DNA of 64,000 nucleotides from Hermatobates lingyangjiaoensis (GCA_026182355.1 JAPFBL010000003.1:558001-622000); one strand, 5' to 3'; shown: positions 1 to 11,967, counted from the first letter of the stretch. The notes: generated by a model from the letters alone, not told the origin. A program made the numbers and translations.

Positions 1-514
1 AAGTTTCTGCAGAGTAGATTTATCTTTACGACCTTATAGGTATATCTTTCTTATGCATTTCGGCAAGGCATATAAAACAGGGGTTAGAACAAGCGTTAAA
101 AGAAATAACAATGGAATGAAATTGGGGCAGGTTTTCAGTGTTTTTCTACGTAAATCATGCATTTTATTGGCTGTATCAACCAGTAAGGTAACAATCCCAA
201 CTCAAGAAGCTGTTTTCCTTTTTCAAAATAAGCCTCTTGTTTAATCACAACAGAATTGTACCCTTGCCTGCCTTGGTCAAAATTAAATTATTACCGAACC
301 CTATCTGTTTTATTCCGTTTTCCTAAAGTTCCGTAAGGTTCTGGAAGAACAAAATTTTTGTTTTCATATATAAACATATTTTGTAAGAATACTGGATTTC
401 TCCTTTTCAATCCTATCTTTATTGAATACACGAAAAATGACTACACTGTTAACAAATCTCGTTATTAGTTCTAATTACTTAATAATAATTTAACTTTAAT
501 AATTAGTTCTAAAC
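1..514. other. AT-rich sequence without recognisable features
   Basis: No splice-flanked coding segment, tRNA or transposon terminus was seen. The small open frame at 53-244 has no recognisable domain and no gene context. Confidence 0.5.
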
Positions 515-775
515 ATAAGCTGTCTAAAATCACTTTTTGGTCAAAAAAGTGACTTCCAATCACAAAATATTGTCAAAAAACAATAGGGTCAAAAAAAGTT
601 TACATTACAGGACCAATATTTGAGTAAACATCAATCAAAGTCTGTCGCATGTAGAGTGCCCACATTTTGGGTTGTTCCACATACATAAAGAGATACATCG
701 AAAATACGTCAAAAATGCACTTTGGGACCGCAGAACATGTAATTCTATCAAAATCTCAAAAGTATACAGGATAAC
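515..775 (+). repeat. Degenerate family A fragment (3' part)
   Basis: The stretch carries the same ordered landmarks as the better copies near 42.7 and 48.7 kb: a TTTTGG-then-AAAAAAGTGACTT block, an ACAATAGGG block, then ACATGTAATTC and TCAAAATCTC. Many substitutions and indels separate it from those copies, so it is an old relic. The terminal palindrome of the family is missing. Confidence 0.55.
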
Positions 776-1546
776 AAACATTGTAATTAAAATAAGCCAG
801 ATATCACACTCTAAATTAGAATTTGTTCATTGTAATGTATATGCGTGTCGGAAATCGTACACTAATCAAATACCGATGAATAATGTAAGCTCTGATAGGC
901 TGAAAAAAACTTATTGTTTTCACTTCAGAAAATGTGTCTTCATATAAAAGACTTAGACATATAAAAAATTAAGGAGGTTAACATTAAAACAGAATGACCT
1001 TTAATTGTACAAAGTAGATTATTCATGAGTTTTACCCCTCAACTGAATATATCTTTTGCCTAAGCAGTTTCTAATGATATCTAGATATTGCTTTTTCTAA
1101 TTATATCAATAATTTAATTAATATTTATTTATATAAAATATAAGGAAATAAATGAGGAAATAATGAGGGATGAGTCATGTCGTGGTTTGTTGTTAAAGAT
1201 AGGAGGGAAGGCTGAAGACAATGAGAGCTGAGAGAAGCCGCATCGTGGATGAGTCACTTAGTGCTATCTCTTAGAGCAGATTCCGTCCCAAGCAGCAGAC
1301 TGGCTCAGACCCCAAGAGCTAACACTAGATAACACAGATTAATAACCGCTTAGACCTTATCACTAAAAAAACAATATTATTCTTTGGCACATTTTTTTTA
1401 CTTATCTCTTTTAAGCCCAAATTAGTACATTTTAAGATTCAGGATATTTGTATATTCATCCTACTAAGATTTTCTTCAAATAAAAAACTACCAGTCAAAT
1501 GAATTGTATTGTCTGAGAGGAACTGCATATAATTTTCCTTAATACA
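776..1546. other. Non-coding stretch with a small GC-richer patch
   Basis: Mostly AT-rich. The part from about 1180 to 1320 is clearly less AT-rich than its surroundings, but I found no open frame bounded by convincing splice sites on either strand, so no exon is called. Confidence 0.4.
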
Positions 1547-2185
1547 TTTTTACTTTACTATAAGTAAAGTATAGTGATACTAAAAAAATTCAATCTCGAA
1601 ATTTTGACGGAATTACATGTTTTGAGGTCCTAAAAGACGTTTTATGAAGTTTGTTCAATGATGTCTGTCTGTGTGTGTGTGTGAGTGAGTATGTACGAGT
1701 ATCCAAAGTTTGTGGACACACTACGGTCCACAGTAAAATATCTTTGAAGGATCAAATTGATATTTTACACTAAAATGGGCATCATAGTGTAGATCAGCCC
1801 TATTGTTTGGGAGCAATTATGGATGACAGGAAAGTCAATTTTGTTTGCCAAAATCCTGTTTTTAGACATGTTTGTTTCCCCTAAACTACTACTTCTAGAG
1901 TCTTAAAATTTTGACATTATCTTTGAGGCTACAAAGACATTAAACGAAAAGTATCCTCAGATTTTTAAAACAATTCGAAATTTTTTTTCAATAAAATGTA
2001 AAAATCTGACTTGTTTGTGATATAAAATTTAATCTGAAAGCTTGTGAGAGCAATACAAGCATACCCTTTGACGGATCAAAATGAAACAATACCTACAAAT
2101 AGAACATTATATCGAAATGAGTTGATATAATTTTTTTTAAATTAAATTCACCAACGAGCTGTTAGAAACATTTTCTAATTTCAGA
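1547..2185 (-). repeat. Family A copy, inverted, 5'-incomplete
   Basis: Read on the minus strand this matches the 3' 650 bp of the copies at 40951-43018 and 47362-49010. It begins with the family's terminal palindrome (CTTTACTATAAGTAAAG), followed by TTTTGACGGAATTACATG, a GT-rich run near 1668-1690, the GGATCAA block and the GACATTATCTTTGA block. The 5' part of the family is absent. Confidence 0.75.
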
Positions 2186-3668
2186 AAATTTTGAAATTAG
2201 AAATTCTAAGCATCACCTTTTAGACATTTACATTATACCTAAATGGAACATTATATATTATATCCCCAAGAAGTTGATATTATAATATGATATTATGTTC
2301 ACTTATAGTAAAACTGAGTGCAGCTACTGTGGTTTTTTTTTCATTGTTTTGCGTATAGTTATTATTTGTACATCACCTCTGAATTCTTTTGAATGGTTTT
2401 TTAAGCAAGACTCTCAAACGGTACACCACAAAGTAAAATAAGATTATAGACGAATATTTTAAGAAATTTTATTGAATACCAGAATCTGAAGATATTTCAA
2501 GTTTTTTGACATTTTAAACTGAACGGTAAATTCCTTTATCCTTAAAGAAGCACGGGCAAATTCTACCCCTTTCATTTTGCTTGGAAATTATACCAGTACT
2601 CCTGACTTCATCCTTATGACATTTGTATTATGGTGGAAACTAGAGCTGAGTTAATTACAAACTTCCTTTGAGGTCAGATTAGTATCCAGCAGCTCAGTGA
2701 AAAATAATTCCCTGGATTACAGGTAAAAATCGGTTCACAAATTTGGGATCCACATAGCTTTTCAAAGGCATTGCTCACTGAATTTAATTAGTGTTTTTTT
2801 CGCTTATATCAAAAAAGAAATTTACTGCTTATAAAATGGATATAATTGTAACTAGAGAAACTACAGTGCAGTAGATATGCTCTAGAGATGAGCTTGATTG
2901 TAACAATGAAACAAAGAAGTACCCAGATAGAGAAAAGGGTTAGACATAACAGAAAATACGATGAAAGTTATTTAAATTCTTTACATAAATTACATAAGTT
3001 AAGCATTAAATGCGGTAGAGATGAAAACTAACCTCTTCCATGACATTTGATTCGAGGGTTTAACATTTCAAACGAGTCTTTCATTCCTAATAAATTAAGC
3101 AAGCATTCTTAAAAATCATTGTAGTTTTCAAATAAAAGACTTAAATTATTTCAAAATATTGCCGTTCCTTTCAGATAGACAAACAATTCTGAAAAACCTC
3201 TAATTTCATCTTATAACGTATCAGCAATGATTGTCATGAAAATAAAGTCACATTACTTGTCAAATCTGTTACCCTGCCCACTTGCAAAAATATAGTTAGG
3301 ACTATTTTAGTAGTAGAAGTAAATAAATAAATAATCAAAATTAAACAAAATGGTAATAAAAACTGAATGTTGATATTATTCATAATTAAGAAATTCGGGC
3401 ACTATACAAAAACAACTATATATATCTTCTCAAGAGCAGTGAATTAGCACAATTTTACTATTTTACTAACTTATTTGCTTCATTGTAGATTTTTTTTTTG
3501 CAGTATTAAAATGAGTTTCTTAATTCTTGAATGCGCCCTGGATAAAAAAGAGTTAGAAGCACTGGTTTAAAGAATGTAGTTCTTTTTTTTTTATTTTCCT
3601 TCCGACTTCTTTTCAAACCAGATTCAAAAGATTACGACTACTGTTCATTATGCCATATAAAGTTGACA
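2186..3668. other. AT-rich sequence without recognisable features
   Basis: Homopolymer runs and short AT repeats only. No transposon ends, tRNA or exon-like segment recognised. Confidence 0.45.
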
Positions 3669-3860
3669 CAGCTTAATGTAATCACTTTTGTAAACACCAA
3701 AAGTGATAACAATAATCAATTGATAACATTAACCGAAGAAATGGAAATTGCCATTTTGTTGTTCATGAGATTAGGAAAAAAAGTAAAATAAATGAAATAT
3801 GTAATAATAGTAAAACTATAAGTTATACTTGTACTATTTAACTATAAGCAATACAATAAG

Positions 3861-4010
3861 TTATTTATTTAGGAAATCGTCCAGATTTGTCTGCCTCACG
3901 TCTTTTCGTAGCAAATCATTTATAAAGCACTCATACTCATAATGAAGTTCAAATTGAGAACTATTTTCCACTTCAAGCCGTAATACTCGAAGAACTTTCC
4001 ACATTTCCTT
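3861..4010 (-). pseudogene. C-terminal fragment of a pogo/Tigger-type transposase
   Basis: A minus-strand frame of 49 codons ends at a stop at 3861-3863. It is open up to the LINE poly(A) junction. Its features fit the C-terminal tail of CENP-B/pogo-type transposases: a helical stretch reading VLRVLRLEVE, an acidic/aromatic segment, then the terminal pattern RQTNLDDFLNK. In that family the protein commonly ends in a similar KQT-x-(I/L)-x-D-(F/Y)-F motif. No catalytic residues remain. The assignment rests on motif resemblance only. Confidence 0.5.
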
Positions 4011-4187
4011 ATTTTTTTTTTTTTTTTTTTTTTGTCAGAAAACAGCATGCTCCACCCGAAGGCACCACACGCATCAAAATCTTCAATGCTACACAACAAT
4101 CTCCATCATGCTATGCAAATACAGCTTAAACAACAACAAAATAACCACAATGACAACAGAGCACACAGATAATACAGGCTATCATAA

Positions 4188-4685
4188 TCAACCCAGTAAA
4201 TTAAAATATTTGTTAACCACTTCCCCGAAGGCACCGACTAGGCCCTCCTCCAACAATGCTGCAAGCTGCGGGGGCCACGCACCTCCGGCAGTCACCACTT
4301 TTCTCTCCATCCTACTCCTCTCTGAGTTTAACTCAACGCAGTCGAACAGGAGGTGTTGAACTGTTTGAGGTGACCTACCGTCACAGCTACACCCTGGAGA
4401 GTTGACAAGTTTCAGGCGGTGGAGGTAGTGGCCAAATCTCCCATGCCCTGTTAGAAACTGGGTCAGTCTCCAGTCCACTTTGAAGTTCTTTTTCTTTCTC
4501 TGACTGACAGATGGTAGAAATCTTTTTGTAAGTTGAGCATTGGTCGCCTCTTCCCACAACTTCTGCCAGCACTCCATTTCCTTATTGTCACTTGGTTTTT
4601 CAGTAACAATGTCCTCTATTGCTGCGGTTGTAGTGGTACTCGAGGTACTGCCCTTCCTGAAACAGTTTTGATTTGTTTCTTCCAA
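4188..4685 (-). pseudogene. LINE ORF2 C-terminal fragment (R1/I-like group)
   Basis: The 165-codon minus frame ends in a stop at 4188. From about residue 75 the pattern is WRLTQFLTGHGRFGHYLHRL, then CSCDGRSPQTVQHLLFDC. This is the C-terminal segment after RNase H in R1/I-like non-LTR elements: an LTGHG..G.YLHR helix, then a CxC...H...C zinc-binding unit whose Cys and His are all kept here. Upstream, a second frame (4616-4801) overlaps and probably reflects a frameshift. The first codon used by a simple frame call is TTG, so no true start is implied. This is a remnant, not a gene. Confidence 0.7.
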
Positions 4686-4761
4686 GTCATCTCTTCTCGG
4701 GTATTTGTAAACAGCATTTTCAAAGTTAATACGACTTCAGTGTCTCTTCCAGTCTTTCTTC

Positions 4762-4787
4762 TTTTGCACAACAAATGTTGTGCAAAA
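4762..4787. repeat. Perfect 12-bp-arm palindrome
   Basis: TTTTGCACAACA and TGTTGTGCAAAA are exact reverse complements separated by AA. The palindrome lies inside the LINE-derived part, in the short overlapping frame upstream of the C-terminal domain. Chance is possible in AT-rich DNA, although the arms contain five non-AT positions. Confidence 0.8.
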
Positions 4788-4814
4788 CCTTTGATGTCCA
4801 TCTCGAGTCTACTG

Positions 4815-4905
4815 TGGCTTTTTTAAAATTTTAGACAGCTTATTATAGCCCTCTAAAATTGCAGATTTTTCTTTGATGTTAAATTTTTGCGTTTCTTCAT
4901 CTTGA
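4815..4905 (-). pseudogene. Possible N-terminal fragment of the same pogo-like transposase
   Basis: On the minus strand, a start-like ATG AAG AAA CGC AAA is followed, after one apparent frameshift, by EKSAILEGYNKLSKILKK. That pattern resembles the basic start and first helix of the pogo/jerky helix-turn-helix domain. It stops just before the LINE junction. It supports the idea that the LINE split one transposase relic, but the fragment is short. Confidence 0.35.
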
Positions 4906-5290
4906 AGGGGTCAGAAAACCAATAAAAACAAAAAAGTCACTGTCACGGAGCCTTTGATTTATGTGTCAGATAGCTTGGTACAACTGATGATCTGGTACAG
5001 GAACTGAAACTGAGTGATTTGAGGTGACGGTTAAAAAAGCAGAAAAATGAAGACGAGCATTGACTCTTATCCTTTACTTTGCCAGATATAAACTAGGTAT
5101 TCCTAGAAACAACTTATCGCTGGGCATTTACCCTGGAGCTGAACTCAACGAAAAAATTTTATAACAATAACCGATGTTCTGATCACAATAAACGATATAT
5201 TTTTATTGCGTATTATATGTAGGGCGGGTATCAGGAATTTCGATAATATTAACCGATTGATAACATTATTCGTGATTACATTAAGCGGCG

Positions 5291-6239
5291 TCCACTGTCG
5301 TCATCTTTTAAATAAATCATTTAATTAATTGTAGACTGAACGAATAAACACGATTCATGGATATTGCTCCATATTTTCCTTCATTTTCTTGGGATGAAGT
5401 GTATAAATCATGAAATTAGAAAAAATCATAGCGATATTTATTGATGAAGTAATTTATTATGATGTAATTACTGTTCACCTGAAGCTGATATTGATCCATT
5501 CATGCATAAATAACGATTACTCCTCCGTAAAAACATGGCTCCCTTATGATAATCGATGTAGTATTGATGTACGATGAAAACACCATGAGATGAAATTACC
5601 CCGAAGAAGATAGTAGATATAATACTTTAATATTCTTAAATCTATAGATGATTCACACTATACAAGAATTATTTAAAACGGTTCGATGTAAAAAAACTGA
5701 CAAGTTGTTTAGGGTAGAATACATAAGATCTGAGGTTTTGGAAGATATAAGCACTGACTCCATATGTTAGGCAGTATTTTAAAAAAAATATCGAATTTGA
5801 TGAGAATTGGTTTAGACAATTCTTGACGAAGTCAAAAGACATCGCTTTTAAGTCTACATCAGTCGCTGTTGCATATTATACAAATAGTTTGAAACCTTAA
5901 TCTTATGATTAAATACGTTATTTTTGTGGCTATGATTTAAAGGTTGGGTGGTTGGTTTAAATTCTTCATACCAAATAAACTGCACGGCTGGACACCTTTG
6001 TTCAGTTACCTCATTCCAAAAATGTGTAATTCTTTCTTCTGTCAAACACAAAAGGTCTAAATGACAGTTAAATTATTTCATTTGGCTAGATTATAAAAAA
6101 ATTTAGACATTCCCACGTTATCTTAAATTTCAACCCATAGTTTTCAAGAAAGAGAACTGTCTTTAAAACTTATATTCTGTTTAGGCATTTATATAAATTG
6201 GGTTCCACCCGTACTTTACAGTAAAGACTTCAGCCTGGG
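5291..6239. other. AT-rich sequence without recognisable features
   Basis: Nothing beyond short AT repeats. The small minus frame at 5854-6051 has no recognisable domain. Confidence 0.45.
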
Positions 6240-6765
6240 AAAATTGTAGAAATTATCTTAAAATTTAAGCAATGCTGCATCTTAGTTCCTTAATTGGTTC
6301 GTCTAATGTTACTCTAAGTTTCAGGGCCATGAGTGTACCAGACAAGCTTCCCTCTCGAACACAGGAAGTTCTCGCCTTATCTGGCCGTTTGTTATCACTT
6401 TGAAATCCTATCATAGTTCTCCTTGAAGGCATTGTGTCTGATAGCATAGGGGTCATAGTATCAATGTTAAATCCAATAATTTGGCAAGGCCTTTATCTTC
6501 CATGGCATATTCTCATTTCTTACTAGTATTAATGGAGTCTTTCTTAATAAAAGCTTTCAAGGTGAAAAGGCCAACCGTTCTCCATACTGATCATAGCTCC
6601 CATATCTCTCAAAATATAAAGATTCCATCCAAGGTTACTATGTATCGGTCGATTACTATTTTCTACTTTAGTCTGGTTATACAAGCAGGCACATATGAGA
6701 TCATTGGCCTTATCACTGTAATAAATATTCAAAGCGTAGTCCCAGAGTTTAATGGTCAAATCCTA
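6240..6765 (-). other. Unrecognised minus-strand frames, possible pseudogene relic
   Basis: Two minus-strand frames (6544-6759 and 6265-6456) are separated by stops but lie in a segment less AT-rich than its flanks. The first contains TIKLWDYA, which resembles a WD40 strand end but is not followed by a second repeat. The second ends in LRVTLDEPIKELRC. I do not recognise the family. This could be a decayed retrocopy, an unknown element or chance. Confidence 0.2.
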
Positions 6766-6789
6766 CAAAACAACATCACAACAAAATAA

Positions 6790-8821
6790 AGAAAGTAATA
6801 ATTGCTCCAAACAAATTTAATATAAAAAATTCGAATAAAAAATAGTTGCTTACTTTGTAGTATATAAATTATATACATATAAAAATATTATTAAAAAATC
6901 CTATTTGGTCACGTAAATATTATAACGTTAGTACTAATTAAGAAAGCTTACTAATCCAAAACGATAAATATCTTTCTGAGGTCAACCAGATTGAGAGAAA
7001 ATGCAAGATTTTTCTAATTTGTTATGTCAAAAAGCCAATCAGTTAAGTTTAATTTACTATCAACTGAACTCTATTCTTACACCACTTGAGAGGTCCGGAT
7101 AATACTGAATAAATATAAGGAGCTCTGCAAGCTCTGTTAATTATTATTTACTTGCTAATTAATTTACACAGATACATTAATTACACAGATGATAGCTTTG
7201 AGAATTCATGGTTCATCATATTATTCATATGATTATTCATTAGTGAGTATACATCACTGTATACAAATTCATATTTGAATAATGATCAATAAAATTGATC
7301 CGTCGTAAGCACACAAGAGACAATGGAGGCTTTCAAGACTGGGTAAGGGAAATCAATAAACTGGATGCTAAGCTACACAGAAAGCACCAAATAATAATTA
7401 TCTAAAAAAAGGAGAAATAATTTTAAACACTCAGTAAGAACGCGTGGCCTAATTAAGCCAGTGGGAGGTCGGTTTACACCAGCCAATTATTAAAGGCTAC
7501 TCATACTCTGTAAACAACATTACTGAAAGTACATCAATTCCTTCATGGAATGGACATTCATTTAAATGAACGTTTCCTTAAGTATTGGTAGGATAAGTCA
7601 AGTGATTCTCACGACGATCTGGCATACAAATACAATAGTTGTAAATGTAACACGGTTTTTCTCGATCGCTGTAACTGGGTTGGAACTAAAAAAAGAAAAG
7701 GCAATCTTTAGACGCTTTATTGAATAATATGAAAATGAATTAAATCATGAAAGAAATATTTTTCTAAAATCTCTTAAATAAAAGTAGCTTAATGTAAATT
7801 AAACTTCTATAGACACTCTTTAATTACTACACTTATTGTTAACACTGCTAAATACCTTAAGAATTCAAATTGTTATACTAACAATTTTATTTTAAAATTC
7901 CATAAAAACTTATAACTTACTAACAATGTTGATGAAATCTATTTATTTAGACTTTTATATCTCTTATTTTATTAAAAATTTCTTTAGAAACGTTAATAAT
8001 TTCTTTAAAATATTTTTTTAACGAAAAAACTTATTATGTGGAATTATTAATAGGCCTTACCGGACTTACACAATTACGTCAATTAGGTAAATTTACTTAG
8101 TGTAATTAACAGTATATAAATAATATATTTAGAATATGCTCTTGGTCTATAAACACTGAAATAATATTTGCCAACAGTTCATACTAAAAACTGTTTGATG
8201 AGTATTGTAATATTTCAACATATAATGAAAGTGTATAAAGATGAATTTAACATATATGTATGTGCATGTATCATAATAACTCTGCAACATGTGGACAAAC
8301 TTCCCCCACGGTCCTGTAAACAGTACTATCATTATCTCAAGGAATGTTCTAAGGAGCGTCACCTCCCCGAGGATGGCATTATCTATTGAGCAGCTCTGCC
8401 TCCTTCGCTTTCGCTTCCTCATCCTCATCCTCATAATCTGCATCCTCATGGGGATGTAATAGTGGTGAAATTGAAACAGCAGCATTATCTTTAAAGTATA
8501 TATGCATTCAAAAACAGAAACTGTTGATCCAAAGTGACATACATTTTTTTTACCACATAAATCAATTTAAAAAAGTATTCGCGTATATATATAACATATT
8601 TTTTATATTTATTTATATTTTACACTATATAGTTTATTTTTCCAATAAACATGTGAAATTAAATTTAACATTTGAACCACAAAAAGATGCTCAGAAATAA
8701 GATGAAGTTTACAGCGACCTTAACCAGACATGGATCAAGTATCGCTTTGAGAAAGACAAGTCATGACAGTCAAGAGATCATAGTACCATCACTGAATTTC
8801 TTACTGAGGTTAATACATTGA
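6790..8821. other. AT-rich sequence without recognisable features
   Basis: The only local peculiarity is a CCTCATCCTCATCC-type low-complexity patch at about 8385-8455. It gives spurious basic or serine-rich translations on the minus strand. Confidence 0.45.
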
Positions 8822-8948
8822 TTATATATATATGTATAATAAATATATATATTTCGGTCAATATATATATATATATATTGACCGAACCCCGATTAGAGAA
8901 CACACCTATTCTATCAAAAACGGTCGATATATTATTGAATCTGTTATA

Positions 8949-8995
<47 letters not shown>

Positions 8996-9003
8996 CATAA
9001 CCA
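8822..9003. repeat. TA microsatellite cluster with an embedded palindrome
   Basis: Long TA/AT runs at about 8824-8880 and 8955-8990 flank unique sequence. Positions 8853-8886 form a perfect 34-bp palindrome, TTCGGTCA, nine AT units, TGACCGAA. A further CGGTCAG half-site occurs near 9016. Such runs can extrude cruciforms and are hard to assemble. Confidence 0.85.
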
Positions 9004-9130
9004 TATATATAAGACTCGGTCAGTTCTTCAGGTTCAAATTAAACTCTTACTGCCAACGTTTCGGTTTTTATTTAAAACATTTTTCAAAGGTAGAAGTAGA
9101 AAATTTTCTGCTGTTCAGGACAATAGCCAT
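9004..9130 (-). repeat. Penelope-like terminal sequence (candidate)
   Basis: Read on the minus strand: CTTTGAAAAATG, then CCGAAACGTTGGCAGTAAG, then CTGAAGAACTGACCGAG. Repeats of the form CGAAACGTTGG plus CTGAAGA are characteristic of Penelope-like element ends, which carry hammerhead-type cores. The copy is not complete enough to define boundaries. Confidence 0.35.
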
Positions 9131-9439
9131 TTCACCTTCTTTAAAACTAGTTTTTCTCTGGGGTTCATAGACTGGGCTCAGGAATTAAGGATTTTCTCCT
9201 ATCTTCTTTCCCTTTTTCTTTTACTTTTTGAATTTTCAGTGAAAAAGTATTTTCCTTCAATTATTCTTCCTTTCATTTCCTACCAAATCCTCTAAAGGGT
9301 AGGTTTAATTTTTCAATATTTCTCCCAAGCCCCCTTGTGATGTTGGTGGTATTGTAAGAGGCTTAATTGAAGACTTCCCTCTGGATCCATCCTGATCCTT
9401 ATTAAATTTCTTAGCCTAACACTTATACCTATGCATTAA

Positions 9440-9570
9440 ATACAAAGACTTCCTGTATTTCCCAAAACTGCGTCTACCGAATCGATCATACCCAGTGTTA
9501 TACTTCTTATGTGGGTTTGACTTCTACTATGTTGAGCCTGCCTGCATTTTAATTATCATCGGGTTTCTGT
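9440..9570 (+). pseudogene. Possible GIY-YIG endonuclease remnant of a Penelope-like element
   Basis: A short plus frame reads VYRIDHTQCYTSYVGLTS, stopping soon after. In the GIY-YIG domain of Penelope-like retroelements the pattern is GVYxI.C..C...YVGxT.R, and here VYRI, one Cys and YVGLTS line up. The rest of the domain is broken by stops. Similarity is local, so the call is tentative. Confidence 0.3.
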
Positions 9571-9599
9571 TGGACGGTGCAGGAACCTTCCTACTGTTA

Positions 9600-10050
9600 T
9601 TCATGCAAACTCTCAAGGATTTATTTTCCATGATTTGTTTGTTTTAATATTTCCGTGGACCCATTCTTAAGCAAATGCCAACTTTACAGTTTCTGAAGAG
9701 ACATATTTCATTCTTTTTACTGGACTCAAACTCAAATATTAGTTCACTTTTTCTTTCTTAAGTCTGAATTAATTCTTTACTTATCTCTACTACTTAGCTC
9801 ATCATTTCAGTCTCTGTTTCTAATTATTTCTTTTGTTTACTCGCTTAATGGATTAGAGTTGTTCATTTTGTTATTTGTTCTATTCTATTAATTAATTTTC
9901 TTTATTGGTTACTTTATTTTTTTATCTCATTTCCCTCAGTGTATATATTAGAAGCCCATTCACTGCGGTTATGATAAAGGAATTGTTTAGCGTGGTTTCC
10001 CTCCTCAAGGAAATACTGATTAGTAATTATAAAAAAAATTGTAATTTAAA
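9600..10050. other. AT-rich sequence without recognisable features
   Basis: T-rich stretches only. The 9905-10117 frame overlaps the start of the next repeat and is not a gene. Confidence 0.4.
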
Positions 10051-10539
10051 AAATCTGAAGTGGCCTACGCTCAACTTTACTATAAGTAAACATAACACCA
10101 TACTTCTAGGTACATAATACAATATATAATATATAATAGGCATAATATAAATGTTTAAATGAGAGATGTTCATTAGTCTTCACTCCTGGAGGAAGTACAG
10201 ATAGTGATTGATCTATTCATCAATATATATGCTTATTTTGCATATCACACCACTGTTGCGCATAATACCATTATATGCAGTAGTATATAATGATCTACAG
10301 CTAATAACATTTTTGAAAAGCGAAAGTATAGATTTCGTGCTACGCAATATGTAATCCTCTTATAGGAAACACGCGTTTTATTCCAATAGCCAGTGGATCT
10401 CTTACATAGTTTATCTGACCTTCTTCTACATTGAACATTTAAGACAAAGTTTCTCATTTAAAATTTGAAAATATTCCTCAAAATATGTAATTTCGTAAAA
10501 TCTCGAGATCGAATTTTTTCACGATCACTATATTTTAGT
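10051..10539 (+). mobile_element. Family A internal-deletion derivative (489 bp)
   Basis: The left end has the family's TCTGAAGTGGCCTACGCTC, CTTTACTATAAGTAA and TAGTACAGATAG-like blocks. The left part matches the first 400 bp of the 47362 copy. The sequence then jumps directly to the family's 3' terminus (AATCTCGAGATCGAATTTT, CACGATCACTATA). About 1.2 kb of the middle is missing while both ends are kept, the usual form of a non-autonomous deletion derivative. Confidence 0.75.
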
Positions 10540-11967
10540 TATAGTGAGGAAAAAAAAAAGGAAACAAATAACACAAGCAACTGTTGGTAAATATTGTATT
10601 TATTGCCTTTTTTTTTATCGTAATGCTATCGTTTACAGCTCCCTTGATACAATGCGAAACACGCCAACTGTTGATTATGTTGAGAGGATGATAAACGCGA
10701 ACCTTCTATTACAATTACAACTAATGCCATTTAGGCAATGATATTGAAAGTGTTCACTTTTGTATTATCTTGAAAATGGAGCTAATGGAATTCTGAAAAG
10801 AATAAAACATTGCTCTACTCCAAAAACCAGAAATAGTCTTTTTTTTTTTAATGATTACATTTTACTTATAGGACATTAATTTCAGTGGAAACAAGAAAAG
10901 GAGACATGACTGTAGCCTTAATAAAGTGATGCACTGAAAGAAGCAAGAGTCAAGCTGGAGCAGACCGAAGGACCAACCCTCGGTCTCCATGGTGATCGTG
11001 AGAGTTTCACATTACAATCAATAAGATTACGAAAAATGTTGGCAAACAAACAAATCGACACATTCGTCTTTACTTGCACAACTTTAAATTGTCATTTCAT
11101 GTTTAATAGATCAAGTACGTATCACAGTTTTATAAAAAAAAAGTCTATCATGAATGATTAACTACTGCTTAACTCAAGATAGTAAATAATATATGGTATT
11201 TGAGTAAGGAGGTACTTATTGACATTTGATTATAAATCCAAAACCTTTAAGAATAAAGCGCAACAGAAAAATCTGTATATACAGAGTGAGACCTATTTTT
11301 GGTCCATAGCAATCGCAATGACTGAACCAATCTGTATAAAATGTAATTACTTTCAATAGTTCCACAACAGTTCATTAGAAAGTTTCATTTCGACTTAAGA
11401 AGTTTTCCCTTTTAATTTATTTCCATGTTCAGGATATTACTTACTATCTACTGTTTTACATATTATATTCAGCTCTCAGTGACAGCAAGTATGCTTGTAC
11501 GTAGAAAATGTTTAAACTTAATTTACTTGGTGCTGCTTTACTAACTAAATATAGTGATCAATCATTTCAATATACATTGTAATGAACAAAATCCTTAACT
11601 ACTTCATATGAATATATGAAGTTACTTGAGTTTATTTAAGCGGTTAAGGCGGCGATTTAAAATATCAAAATTGTCTGTGATATTTAAAGTTGTCTTTTTT
11701 TTTTTTGGTGTAACTTGAGTTAACATATGAATTCAATGTGCCACTGATGAATCACTCTGACAAGTCCATCTAAATGCAAAATAAACAAAAGTTTTGTGTA
11801 TCATACAAACACAACATTTGTTAACAATAGTTTTGTGTTCACAATACACAAACGTTTGTGCATTAAGTGTTACATAAAACATTTTAAATGAAAGAAGACC
11901 CAGATTGAACAAGATAGAGAGCGGTATCCCATCAGAAGGAAATGCTTTATACTTTTATAAAACTTTT
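10540..11967. other. AT-rich sequence without recognisable features
   Basis: Contains short ACACAAA/TTTGTGT inverted words around 11785-11860. No gene or transposon terminus recognised. Confidence 0.4.

Larger units (their letters stand above)
4012..4805 (-). mobile_element. 5'-truncated non-LTR retrotransposon (LINE) with poly(A) tail
   Basis: A 22-base T-run at 4012-4033 is the minus-strand poly(A) tail. Upstream on the minus strand come about 150 bp of 3' UTR and then the C-terminal part of the LINE ORF2 protein. Everything 5' of about 4805, including endonuclease, reverse transcriptase and most of RNase H, is absent, as is usual for truncated LINE insertions. The fragment sits inside the pogo-like element, so it inserted later. 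No flanking target duplication was identified. Confidence 0.75.
3669..5290 (-). mobile_element. Decayed pogo/Tigger-like DNA transposon, interrupted by a LINE
   Basis: The two outer ends are related in inverted orientation: the left has GCTTAATGTAATCAC from 3671, and its complement GTGATTACATTAAGC ends at about 5286. Both ends also carry a subterminal block like TGATAACATTA next to TTAACCG. Inside, two minus-strand peptide fragments look like the N- and C-terminal ends of a pogo/Tigger transposase, and a LINE fragment separates them. The DDE core is missing, so the copy is dead. TIR boundaries are approximate and I could not fix a TA target duplication. Confidence 0.5.

Noticed and set aside
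1180..1320. GC-richer patch considered as an exon
   Set aside because: No open frame bounded by convincing splice sites on either strand.
8147..8485. 112-codon minus frame rich in Arg and Met
   Set aside because: Produced by a CCTCAT-type low-complexity patch. No domain and no gene context.
8832..9170. 112-codon plus frame with YIYIYIYI runs
   Set aside because: Translation of TA microsatellite.
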